Below, piece by piece: positions 1 to 5,534 of a stretch of DNA of 5,698 nucleotides. Position 1 is the stretch's first letter, and each line of letters begins with the position of its first letter. Position numbers and translations under genes: made by a program. The DNA is from an uncultured bacterium (GTDB taxonomy: Bacteria > Planctomycetota > UBA1135 > GCA-002686595), in assembly GCA_902826945.1 (NCBI GenBank), contig CADEGS010000263.1, positions 1-5,698 on the forward strand. The letters are read 5' to 3'. The notes below the pieces were generated by a model that was not told the DNA's origin, searched no databases, and was given only the letters and a program-made list of their open reading frames with translations.

Positions 1-797
1 AGCGGGATGAAGGCCTGGTCGTGGTAGAGCGCGAGCACCGCGTCGAACTCGCCCTTCGCGCAGCGCAGGAAGACCGTGTCGGGCGGCAGCGGCCCCGCGA
101 CGTCGAGCCCCGCCGCGCGCGCGCGCGCCACCGCGGGCTCGAGCAGCGCCTGCTCCTCGCCGCCGAGCAGCCCCTTCTCGCCCGCGTGCGGGTTCAGGCC
201 GGCGAGCGCGAGGCGCGGCGCGGCGAAGCCCAGCGCCGCGAGCCCGCGCGCGAGCAGCCCGAGGTGGCGCTCGACCGCCTCGGTCGTGACGGCGGCGATC
301 GCGCGCGCCAGCGGCACGTGGCGCGTGAGCAGGAGCACGCGCAGCCGGTCGGCGCAGCCGAGCATCTGCGCCTCGACGCCCTCCCAGCGCTCGAGGAGCT
401 GCGTCTGGCCCTCGACGCGCTCGCCGGCGAGGTGCAGCGCCTCCTTCGAGACCGGGCCGCTGACGAGCGCGTCCACGCGGCCCGCGCGCGCCAGCGCGGC
501 GCCCGCGCGCAGCGCCTCGAGCGCGGCGCGCCCCGCGCTCGCCTGCGCGCGGCCCATCGTCCAGGTCCCCTCGGCGGGCGTCTCGAGCCAGCCGCGCTCG
601 AGCAGGTCGAGGTCGTCGTCCGGGCCGACGCGCGGCACGTCCGTCGGGCGCAGCGCGGCCGGGCCGAGCACGAGCAGCCGCGGCGCGCCCTCGAGCGCGC
701 GCTCCTCCAGCGCGCGCCGCGCGAGCTCCGGCCCGACGCCGGCCGGGTCGCCCGCGGTCAGGCCGATCAGCGGCGCTCGCTCGCGCATCGCGGCCAT
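1..797 (-). CDS. pdxA: 4-hydroxythreonine-4-phosphate dehydrogenase PdxA (3' end cut off by the window)
   Basis: PdxA is a cytosolic, metal-dependent dehydrogenase of the DXP-dependent pyridoxal 5'-phosphate pathway. It oxidises 4-phosphohydroxy-L-threonine with NAD(P)+. I translated 265 codons from the minus strand without a stop. The N-terminal TAGDPAGVGPE (residues 14-24) is the family hallmark. The three expected metal-binding histidines are present: H160 in LLLTRHVPL, H204 in GLNPHAGEKG and H259 in LYHDQAFIP. VSGPVSKEAL (112-121) and DTVF (240-243) also fit. E. coli PdxA is about 329 residues, so roughly 65 C-terminal residues lie beyond base 1. The start is ATG at 797; an in-frame ATG at 788 is equally possible, as neither has a clear Shine-Dalgarno. 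The usual GHTE substrate loop reads GQTQ here (130-133). The gene starts 33 bases after fhlB, suggesting co-transcription. Family assignment is secure. Confidence 0.96.
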   Translation of the reverse strand, partial: MAAMRERAPLIGLTAGDPAGVGPELARRALEERALEGAPRLLVLGPAALRPTDVPRVGPDDDLDLLERGWLETPAEGTWTMGRAQASAGRAALEALRAGAALARAGRVDALVSGPVSKEALHLAGERVEGQTQLLERWEGVEAQMLGCADRLRVLLLTRHVPLARAIAAVTTEAVERHLGLLARGLAALGFAAPRLALAGLNPHAGEKGLLGGEEQALLEPAVARARAAGLDVAGPLPPDTVFLRCAKGEFDAVLALYHDQAFIP

Positions 798-830
798 GGT
801 ACGCCGCGCGGGCGGCGGACGAGCGCTCTG

Positions 831-1142
831 CTACGCGCTCCCGCCGGGCGAGGCGCCCGCCGCGCCGCGGCCGAGCGCCGCGTTCAGGCGGTACAGGTAG
901 GCGAGCAGGCCCGCCACGGCGCCGTAGAGCTCCTCGGGGATCTCCTCGCGCGGCTCGCACTGCGCCAGGAGCTCGAGCAGGTCGGGGTCCTCGTGCACCG
1001 GGACGTCGTGCGCGCGCGCCAGGCGCAGGATCTCGCGCGCGACCGCGCCGCTCCCGCGCGCGAGCACGCGCGGCGCGCGCTCGTCGCCGCGCTCGTAGCG
1101 CAGCGCCACGGCGCGCGGGTCGGGCAGGGCGGGCGCGCTCAT
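831..1142 (-). CDS. fhlB: FhlB-type stand-alone homologue of the FlhB cytoplasmic domain (export switch family)
   Basis: This 103-residue protein matches the C-terminal cytoplasmic domain of FlhB/YscU, the substrate-specificity switch of type III export. It has no membrane segments. Family landmarks are AVALRYERG (11-19), VARE (34-37), VPVHEDPDLLELL (47-59) and EEIPEELYGAVAGLLAYLYRL (66-86). It resembles the small COG2257 proteins such as B. subtilis YlqH. The autocleavage motif NPTH of full FlhB is absent; the equivalent position reads LPDPRAV, so it should represent only the already-cleaved C-terminal part. The start is ATG at 1142, which overlaps the stop of the upstream fliK-like gene as ATGA, the usual sign of translational coupling. 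A longer reading of the same frame back to 1529 would lie entirely inside fliK and is rejected. It probably acts in flagellar rather than virulence export, given the FliK-like partner and sigma-28 promoter. Confidence 0.88.
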   Translation of the reverse strand: MSAPALPDPRAVALRYERGDERAPRVLARGSGAVAREILRLARAHDVPVHEDPDLLELLAQCEPREEIPEELYGAVAGLLAYLYRLNAALGRGAAGASPGGSA

Positions 1143-2272
1143 CCCGAGACGTCCATCAGGCGGTGCTCGGCGAGGAAGCGCGTGTCGAGCGAGCCGCGCG
1201 CCGCGGCGATCTCGTCCGGCGAGCCCGCGCGCGCGGCGACCTGGACGCTCCGGCCCTCGGCCGCGAGCAGCGCGGCGATCTCCTCGGCGTCGGCGGCGAT
1301 GCGCCGCGCGAGCGCCTCGCTCTCGACCAGGAAGCGCACCGACAGGCTCGCGCCGAGCGCCAGCAGGTCCACCCGCAGCGGCCCGGTGTGGCGCAGCGAG
1401 AGGCCCAGGACGACGCGCAGCGGGGCGTCCTTGCCGCCGTCCTGGCGCTCGCCGCCGCCCTCGCGCTCGTGCACGGAGAGGTGCAGCGTGCTCCAGCGCC
1501 CGTCGGCGTCGGGGATCGGCAGGCTCCACACCGTCGGCTCGCCGGCGCGCTCGCGCGCGACGTTCAGGAGCTGCTCGGCCTCGAGGCCGGCCAGCGCGCG
1601 CCCCACCTCCTCGCGCAGGCCGGGATCGGAGAAGGCGCGCAGCGCGCGCAGGAGCTCGCCCTTCAGGTCGCCCGCGACGTGCGCGGCGGCCTCGGCGCCC
1701 GGCCCCGCGCGGGCCGCCGCCAGGAGGCGCGCCTCGTAGCGCAGGCCCGCGCGCTCGAGGAGCTCGCGCAGCAGCGAGGCCCCGCCGGCGCCGCCGGGGA
1801 GCTCTCCCCCCTCGCCGCCGGCCGCGTGCGCGGCGAGCAGCAGCACGAGCGCGCGCGCCAGGGGAGCGTCGCGGCCGGGCGCGGCGCCTTCGGGCAGCGC
1901 GGCCTGCGCGCGCAGGCGCGCCGCCAGGTCGCTCAGGATCTCCCCCAGCGGGCGCTCGTGCGCGACGACCGCGCGCAGCGCGCGCAGCAGGTCGGGCTCC
2001 GCCGCGGGCGCGCCGTCGAGCACGTGCAGCACGACGCCGGCGCGCGTCTCCTCGACGCGAAAGAGGAACGTGCGACCGGGCTCGAGGCGCACGTCGCTCT
2101 GCGCCGGCACGCGGTGGCGGCCGAGCGCCAGGAGCAGGTGGCCGTCGTCCGGCCCGGCGAGCAGCTCGCCCGCCACGAGCCGCCCGTCGCGCAGCAAGAG
2201 CGCCAGGTCGCTCGGCAGGACCGGCGCGGGGCGCACGACCGCCGCCGCGCTCGCGGAGACCAGGGGTTCCAT
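1139..2272 (-). CDS. fliK: FliK-like flagellar hook-length control protein
   Basis: FliK proteins are exported by the flagellar type III system, measure hook length and trigger the FlhB switch. This 377-residue protein has three visible parts. Residues about 24-87 form a beta-rich module (LRDGRLVAGELL, then LEPGRTFLFRVEE and VVLHVL), as seen near the N-terminus of many long FliK-like proteins. Residues about 92-245 are Ala/Leu/Arg-rich and probably helical. Residues about 246-350 match the conserved FliK C-terminal domain: WSLPIPDADGRW, LHLSVHE, LRVVLGLSL, TGPLRVDLLALGASLSVRFL and a final helix ending in RSVQV. The start is ATG at 2272, with only a weak AGG at 2278-2280. A sigma-28 promoter lies immediately upstream, so the untranslated leader would be about 9 bases. 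The stop overlaps the fhlB start. Pairing with fhlB matches the fliK-like/fhlB pairs of other bacteria. It could be a FliK paralogue rather than the main hook ruler. Confidence 0.8.
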   Translation of the reverse strand: MEPLVSASAAAVVRPAPVLPSDLALLLRDGRLVAGELLAGPDDGHLLLALGRHRVPAQSDVRLEPGRTFLFRVEETRAGVVLHVLDGAPAAEPDLLRALRAVVAHERPLGEILSDLAARLRAQAALPEGAAPGRDAPLARALVLLLAAHAAGGEGGELPGGAGGASLLRELLERAGLRYEARLLAAARAGPGAEAAAHVAGDLKGELLRALRAFSDPGLREEVGRALAGLEAEQLLNVARERAGEPTVWSLPIPDADGRWSTLHLSVHEREGGGERQDGGKDAPLRVVLGLSLRHTGPLRVDLLALGASLSVRFLVESEALARRIAADAEEIAALLAAEGRSVQVAARAGSPDEIAAARGSLDTRFLAEHRLMDVSG

Positions 2273-2287
2273 CGGTGCCTGACGGCG

Positions 2288-2314
2288 TTATCGGCGGGCC
2301 GCGCCCGCTCTTGA
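2288..2314 (-). promoter_or_regulatory. Sigma-28 (FliA) class flagellar promoter for fliK-fhlB
   Basis: Read on the minus strand, TCAAGAGC (2314-2307) is followed by exactly 11 bases and then GCCGATAA (2295-2288). The FliA consensus is about TAAAGTTT, N11, GCCGATAA, and TCAAG is a known -35 variant. The -10 element is a perfect match and the spacing is ideal. The start site should fall near 2281, about 9 bases before the fliK ATG. The promoter lies 11 bases beyond the end of the minus-strand terminator, so the operon would be insulated from upstream transcription. That it precedes a flagellar gene supports the call independently. Confidence 0.85.
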
Positions 2315-2325
2315 CCGGCAGCCGG

Positions 2326-2364
2326 AAAAAAAGGGAGCCCGACCCCCGTCGGGGGATCGGGCTC
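2326..2364 (-). terminator. Strong intrinsic terminator, minus strand
   Basis: Bases 2335-2342 (GAGCCCGA) pair with 2357-2364 (TCGGGCTC), and 2343-2347 (C5) pair with 2351-2355 (G5). This gives 13 base pairs with a 3-base loop and one bulged base (2356). On the minus strand the stem is followed after two C by seven T (2332-2326), so it terminates minus-strand transcription only. It ends the transcript that passes through the micro-ORF and nested hairpin, and possibly the upstream glpK/amidohydrolase transcript. Confidence 0.9.
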
Positions 2365-2371
2365 GAGCGTC

Positions 2372-2429
2372 AGGGCTGCACGGTCCCGTGCATTCCCGTC
2401 GGTCGCACGGGATCTACGTGTGCAACCCT
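2372..2429 (-). promoter_or_regulatory. Nested RNA hairpin between micro-ORF and terminator; candidate attenuator or small-RNA core
   Basis: On the minus strand AGGGTTGCAC (2429-2420) pairs with GTGCAGCCCT (2381-2372), giving 10 pairs including one U-G. Inside it, TCCCGTGC (2412-2405) pairs perfectly with GCACGGGA (2391-2384), closing a 13-base loop. The 3' arm of the inner stem can instead pair with the bases just after it: TGCACG (2392-2387) with CGTGCA (2382-2377), leaving a 4-base loop. The two folds exclude each other. The last codons of the 10-codon micro-ORF lie in the outer 5' arm and its stop lies in the internal loop, so a translating ribosome would open the outer stem. The terminator begins 7 bases later. 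No known RNA family is recognised; the regulatory role is inference. Confidence 0.5.
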
Positions 2430-2446
2430 CTTGAACAGTCACTCAT
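2414..2446 (-). CDS. 10-codon micro-ORF, possible leader peptide (MSDCSRGLHT)
   Basis: ATG at 2446 opens a reading frame of ten codons, MSDCSRGLHT, ending in TAG (2416-2414). It is too short to recognise by homology. What makes it credible is the ribosome site: a full AAGGAGGTGA (2460-2451) placed 4 bases before the ATG, far stronger than anything before the larger genes here. The frame ends inside a nested hairpin and is followed about 50 bases later by a strong terminator, which is the layout of leader peptides in attenuators. It has no run of one amino acid that would name a sensed metabolite (two Ser, one Cys, one His, one Thr). Alternatively it is a tiny protein on a small RNA, or the strong site is accidental. 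Confidence 0.4.
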   Translation of the reverse strand: MSDCSRGLHT

Positions 2447-2450
2447 GGAA

Positions 2451-2460
2451 TCACCTCCTT
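2451..2460 (-). promoter_or_regulatory. Perfect 10-base Shine-Dalgarno sequence
   Basis: AAGGAGGTGA on the minus strand is complementary to the entire anti-Shine-Dalgarno tail of bacterial 16S rRNA (TCACCTCCTT). GGAGG is 7 bases from the ATG at 2446, near-optimal spacing. It decides the start of the micro-ORF. Confidence 0.65.
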
Positions 2461-2607
2461 CGATCGGGCCTCCCCGGGCGGGGACGCAGCGACTGGAGCG
2501 TCCGAGCCGGGCTCTTGCCCCGCCCCCGGCGTCCCGGGGGCACGCTGCGGGCCGCGCCGGCGAGCGCCGCGACCCACGGATCCATCATGGATCCTGGTCG
2601 CGCAGCG
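2461..2607 (-). other. Gene-poor spacer downstream of the amidohydrolase, with hairpins and a palindrome
   Basis: No convincing gene is visible here. It holds a perfect 8-base-pair hairpin (GCCCCCGG at 2522-2529 with CCGGGGGC at 2534-2541) without a T tract. A shorter one, TCCCC/GGGGA at 2471-2484, sits just upstream of the strong Shine-Dalgarno. There is also a palindrome at 2578-2594. A 45-codon frame (2588 down to 2451) begins ATGATG and ends within the Shine-Dalgarno sequence, but its Arg/Pro-rich content looks like chance in GC-rich DNA. I found no clear promoter for the micro-ORF in this stretch. Confidence 0.5.
2578..2594. repeat. Perfect 17-base palindrome GGATCCATCATGGATCC
   Basis: Two 8-base arms, GGATCCAT and ATGGATCC, are separated by a single C. 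It lies 13 bases beyond the stop of the amidohydrolase and is less GC-rich than its surroundings. It has the size and symmetry of a dimeric-regulator operator, but no particular regulator is recognised and no T tract follows, so it is not a terminator. Confidence 0.5.
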
Positions 2608-3915
2608 TCAAGCGCCCAGGACGGCGCGCACGGTGCTCGCGAAGCCGCGCTGGGGCACGCCGGCCAGGCCGCGGTGGCCGACGCCGTCCTGGAGCACCTC
2701 GACCAGCGCGCCGCGGTCGAGGAGCTCCGGGTCCTCGATCACGTCGCCGCGCGCGATCAAGAGGTCGGCGCGCCGGCCCGCCACCAGCGCGCCCGCGTCC
2801 TCCTGGCCCACGTGGCGCGCCGCCAGGCCGGTGCCGGCGTGCCACGCGGCGAGCGGCGACAGCCCGTCCTTCACCAGGTGCACGAGCTCCATGTAGTTGC
2901 GCCCGTGCATGCCCGGCAGCACCGCGTCGGTGCCCATCAGGATCGGGATGTCGCCGGCGGCGGCGTACTGCACGGCCTTGGCGTGCGCCTCGAGCACCAG
3001 CTTGGACTTCTCGCGCACGAAGTCGCTGAGCCCCTCGGCGCGCTGCAGCTCGGCGATCACCCACGAGGTCGGCGTGATCGTGCAGCCGCGCTCGTAGGCC
3101 AGGTCCACGTGGCGCCGCTTGAGGAACGAGGCGTGCTGGATGTCGCTCACGCCGGAGCGGATGGCGAGCTCGATCCCGTTCTGGCTGTGCGCGTGGGCGG
3201 CGACCCGCAGCCCGCGCGCGGCCGCCTCCTCGCAGATCGCCTCGACCTCCTCGGGCGAGAAGTCGCGGTGCTCGAGGCGGTCCGAGGGCGAGGAGATGCC
3301 CGGGCTGGCGCAGACCTTGATCAGGTCGGCGCCGCAGGCGGCGATCTCGCGCACGCGCTTGCGGCACTCCCAGGGCCCGTCGACCAGGCTCGAGGGTCGG
3401 CCGGGGATCTCCGGCCAGAGCTTCGAGAGCTCGGCGTGGCAGCGGTCGGGCCCGCGGAAGTCGGCGTGGCCGCCGGTGCTCGAGAGCATGCACACCGCGA
3501 CCTTCAGGCGCGGGCCGATCAGGACGCCCTCCTCGACCAGGCGGCGCATGCGCGCCGTGGCGCCGCCGACGTCGCGCATGGTCGTCACGCCGCCGTCCAC
3601 GAGGGTGGTCCAGAGGATGCGCTCGACGAGCAGCAGCCCCTCCGGCTCGTTCATGCGCTCGAGCGAGGGCCCGTCGAAGCCCAGCACCGTCACGTGGCCG
3701 TGGCAGTCGATCAGGCCGGGCGTGACCGTCAGGCCGGAGCAGTCCACGACGCCGTGCGCGCCGCTCTCGCGCGCGCGCCGGGCCAGCTCGGGGTCGTGCG
3801 GCCGCAGCGCGTGGATGCGGCCTCCCTCGATCGCGAGGTCCACCCCGGCGTGGACGGCGGAGCGGCGGGGCGAGGTGCCGTCGTAGAGCTTCTTGACGTT
3901 GGAGAGGACCAGCAT
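2608..3915 (-). CDS. Metal-dependent amidohydrolase, Xaa-Pro dipeptidase/imidazolonepropionase-like (COG1228 type)
   Basis: This is a 435-residue amidohydrolase-superfamily TIM-barrel enzyme, probably binuclear and hydrolysing an amide or peptide-like bond in the cytosol. No signal peptide is visible. N- and C-terminal segments form the usual small beta-sandwich (about 1-65 and 370-400, with AGRRADLL at 379-386). Metal-ligand motifs appear in order: DCHGH (H72, H74), LIKVCASPG with K200 as the likely carbamylated lysine, AAHAHS (H241), DIQHAS (H261) and GTDA (D330). GGVTTMRDVGG (108-118) and MHGRNYMEL (336-344) are typical of the subfamily of bacterial Xaa-Pro dipeptidases and carboxypeptidases. 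The exact substrate cannot be read from the sequence; the name prolidase would be a guess. The start is ATG at 3915, with AGAGG 5 bases upstream. It follows glpK on the same strand after a 77-base gap, so shared transcription is possible. Confidence 0.9.
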   Translation of the reverse strand: MLVLSNVKKLYDGTSPRRSAVHAGVDLAIEGGRIHALRPHDPELARRARESGAHGVVDCSGLTVTPGLIDCHGHVTVLGFDGPSLERMNEPEGLLLVERILWTTLVDGGVTTMRDVGGATARMRRLVEEGVLIGPRLKVAVCMLSSTGGHADFRGPDRCHAELSKLWPEIPGRPSSLVDGPWECRKRVREIAACGADLIKVCASPGISSPSDRLEHRDFSPEEVEAICEEAAARGLRVAAHAHSQNGIELAIRSGVSDIQHASFLKRRHVDLAYERGCTITPTSWVIAELQRAEGLSDFVREKSKLVLEAHAKAVQYAAAGDIPILMGTDAVLPGMHGRNYMELVHLVKDGLSPLAAWHAGTGLAARHVGQEDAGALVAGRRADLLIARGDVIEDPELLDRGALVEVLQDGVGHRGLAGVPQRGFASTVRAVLGA

Positions 3916-3946
3916 GGCCTCTGGTATGGCGCGCGTGACGCCTGGG

Positions 3947-3965
3947 TTACGCAGCGCCCGCGTAA
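3947..3965. repeat. Inverted repeat TTACGC-N7-GCGTAA between glpK and the amidohydrolase
   Basis: Six-base perfect arms flank 7 bases, in the 78-base gap and about 31 bases before the amidohydrolase start. It has no T tract on either strand, so an operator or mRNA-processing hairpin is likelier than a terminator. Chance is also plausible at this length. Confidence 0.35.
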
Positions 3966-3993
3966 GCGTTTGGCGATGGCGGCCGGGTACGGG

Positions 3994-5484
3994 CTACGTA
4001 CGCGGCGCCGAACGCACGCGTTGCACCGCCTCGCGCCAGCCGACCATGCGGGCGGCCCGCTCCGCCTCCGGCAGGCGCGGCGAGAACGTTTCCCTTGCCG
4101 GATCCGAACCGAGCGTCCGGGCGGCGTCCTGGAGCGCGCCCGCGCCGAGCCCCGCCACGAGCGCCGCGCCGCGGGCGGTCGCCTCCACGCTCGACGGCCG
4201 CGCCACGCGCAGGCCGGCCAGGTCGGCCTGGATCTGCAGCAGGAGATCGTTCTGCGCGGCGCCGCCGTCGGCGAGCAGCTCCAGGACCGGCAGGCCCGAC
4301 TCCTCGCGCAGGAGCTCGATCAGCTCGGCCACCTGGAAGGCGATGCCCTCCAGCGCCGCGCGCGCGACGTGCGCGCGCGTGCTGCCGCGCGAGAGCCCCA
4401 GGATCGCGCCGCGCGCGTCGGGGTCCCAGTGCGGCGCGCCGAGGCCGGCGAAGGCGGGCACGACGACGACGCCGCCGGAGTCCTCGACCGAGGCCGCCAG
4501 CGGCTCGATCGCCTCCGAGCGGTCGAAGAAGCGCAGCTCGTCGCGCAGCCATTGCACCAGCGCGCCGCTGACGAAGACGCTGCCCTCGACGGCATAGCAG
4601 GGCTCGCCGAGGCCGTCCACGGCCAGCGTGGTCAGGAGGCCGCCGCGCGAGTCCACGCGCCGCGCGCCGGTGTTCAGCACGACGAAGGAGCCGGTGCCGT
4701 AGGTCGCCTTCAGCGTGCCGGGCGCGAAGCAGCCCTGGCCGAAGAGCGCGCTCTGCTGGTCGCCGAGGACGCCGTGCAGCGCCAGGCGCCGGCCGGCGGT
4801 GCGCGCGGGGTCGCTCGCGCCGAACGAGGCCTTCGAGGGCCGCACCTCGGGCAGCCAGGCCGGGTCGACGTCGAAGAGCGCGCACAGCTCCTCGCTCCAG
4901 CGGCGCTCGTCGATGTCGAAGAGCAGCGTGCGCGAGGCGTTCGTCAGGTCGGTCGCGAACGGTCCCGTGCCGCACAGGTGGCGCGTCACGAGCGCGTCGA
5001 CGGTGGCGAAGACGACCTCGCCCGCCCGCGCGCGGCGCGCGAGCGCCGGGTCCTCGCGCAGCATCCACTCGATCTTCGTCGCGCTGAAGTAGGGGTCGAG
5101 CACGAGCCCGCTCGCCCGCCGCACGAGCGCGCCGTGCCCGGCGCGCGCGAGCTCCGCGCAGCGCGCCGCCGTGCGCCGGTCCTGCCAGACGATGCCCGGC
5201 CGCAGGGCGCGGCCGCTCGCGCGCTCGCAGGCGAAGACCGTCTCGCGCTGGTTCGCGACGCCGAGCGCCTCGACCTCGCCGGCCGCCGGATGCGCGAGGA
5301 CCTCGGCCAGCACGCGGTCCACCGCGCCCAGGACGTCGGCCGCCTCGTGCTCGACCCAGCCCGGGCGCGGGAAGCGCTGCGGGAACTCGCGGTACGCGCG
5401 CGCCAGCGGCCGCAGCGCGCGGTCGAACAGGATCGCGGTGACGCCGGTCGTGCCGGCGTCGAGGCCGATCAGGGTGCTGGCCAC
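3994..5484 (-). CDS. glpK: Glycerol kinase (FGGY family)
   Basis: Glycerol kinase phosphorylates glycerol to sn-glycerol 3-phosphate using ATP in the cytosol, the entry step to glycerol use. At 496 residues it has normal length. Visible motifs are GLDAGTTGVTAILFD (7-21, phosphate-binding), NQRET (78-82, with R80/E81 as glycerol ligands), IVWQDRRTA (98-106), DPYFSATKIEW (130-140, Y132), GDQQSALFGQ (241-250, D242), TYGTGSF (261-267, F267) and the C-terminal ADGGAAQND nucleotide-binding loop. Glycerol-contacting residues equivalent to E. coli R83, E84, W103, Y135, D245 and F270 are all kept. The loop before GDQQ reads TAGRRLALHGVL and lacks the GGTRIPI segment linked to fructose-bisphosphate inhibition in E. 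coli. The usual GTVDTWLIW reads ATVDALVTR (160-168). The start is GTG at 5484, chosen because the first strand of the kinase fold begins directly after it; its Shine-Dalgarno is weak. No glpF or glpD is visible nearby. Confidence 0.93.
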   Translation of the reverse strand: MASTLIGLDAGTTGVTAILFDRALRPLARAYREFPQRFPRPGWVEHEAADVLGAVDRVLAEVLAHPAAGEVEALGVANQRETVFACERASGRALRPGIVWQDRRTAARCAELARAGHGALVRRASGLVLDPYFSATKIEWMLREDPALARRARAGEVVFATVDALVTRHLCGTGPFATDLTNASRTLLFDIDERRWSEELCALFDVDPAWLPEVRPSKASFGASDPARTAGRRLALHGVLGDQQSALFGQGCFAPGTLKATYGTGSFVVLNTGARRVDSRGGLLTTLAVDGLGEPCYAVEGSVFVSGALVQWLRDELRFFDRSEAIEPLAASVEDSGGVVVVPAFAGLGAPHWDPDARGAILGLSRGSTRAHVARAALEGIAFQVAELIELLREESGLPVLELLADGGAAQNDLLLQIQADLAGLRVARPSSVEATARGAALVAGLGAGALQDAARTLGSDPARETFSPRLPEAERAARMVGWREAVQRVRSAPRT

Positions 5485-5534
5485 GCTGGCGCGCAGCCTA
5501 GCCGTGCGCGCGGCCCGTGTCGCGCGCGCTCAGA
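5485..5534. other. Short glpK upstream spacer
   Basis: Fifty GC-rich bases separate the glpK GTG from the long inverted repeat. Any dedicated glpK promoter would have to sit here or inside the repeat. I see no convincing -35/-10 pair on either strand. Confidence 0.3.

Noticed and set aside
76..900. Second long plus-strand frame over pdxA
   Set aside because: Low-complexity Ser/Ala/Arg translation, antisense to the unmistakable PdxA reading.
831..1529. Longer 232-codon version of the fhlB frame
   Set aside because: The extra N-terminal part overlaps fliK fully, is Arg-rich and has no similarity to FlhB; the ATGA-coupled start at 1142 fits the family length.
21..1739. 572-codon open frame on the plus strand
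   Set aside because: It runs antisense through pdxA, fhlB and fliK, is almost all Arg, Ala and Glu, shows no domain, and is a known by-product of GC-biased codon use.
2335..2364. Terminator acting on plus-strand transcripts
   Set aside because: The plus-strand sequence after the hairpin is GC-rich without a T run; only the minus strand has the T tract.
1933..2442. 169-codon minus-strand frame starting with GTG
   Set aside because: It reads through the terminator and promoter and then out of frame inside fliK, with no recognisable domain.
2522..2541. GC-rich 8-base-pair hairpin as a second terminator
   Set aside because: No T tract follows on either strand.
2451..2588. 45-codon minus-strand frame ending inside the strong Shine-Dalgarno
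   Set aside because: Arg/Pro-rich content typical of GC-rich spacer, weak ribosome site, no motif. The overlap with the Shine-Dalgarno is suggestive of coupling but not enough to call a gene.
2388..3029. 213-codon plus-strand frame
   Set aside because: Antisense to the amidohydrolase and made mostly of Arg, Pro and Gly.
3947..5068. 373-codon minus-strand frame overlapping glpK in another frame
   Set aside because: Out-of-frame shadow of glpK with low-complexity Arg/Ala content.
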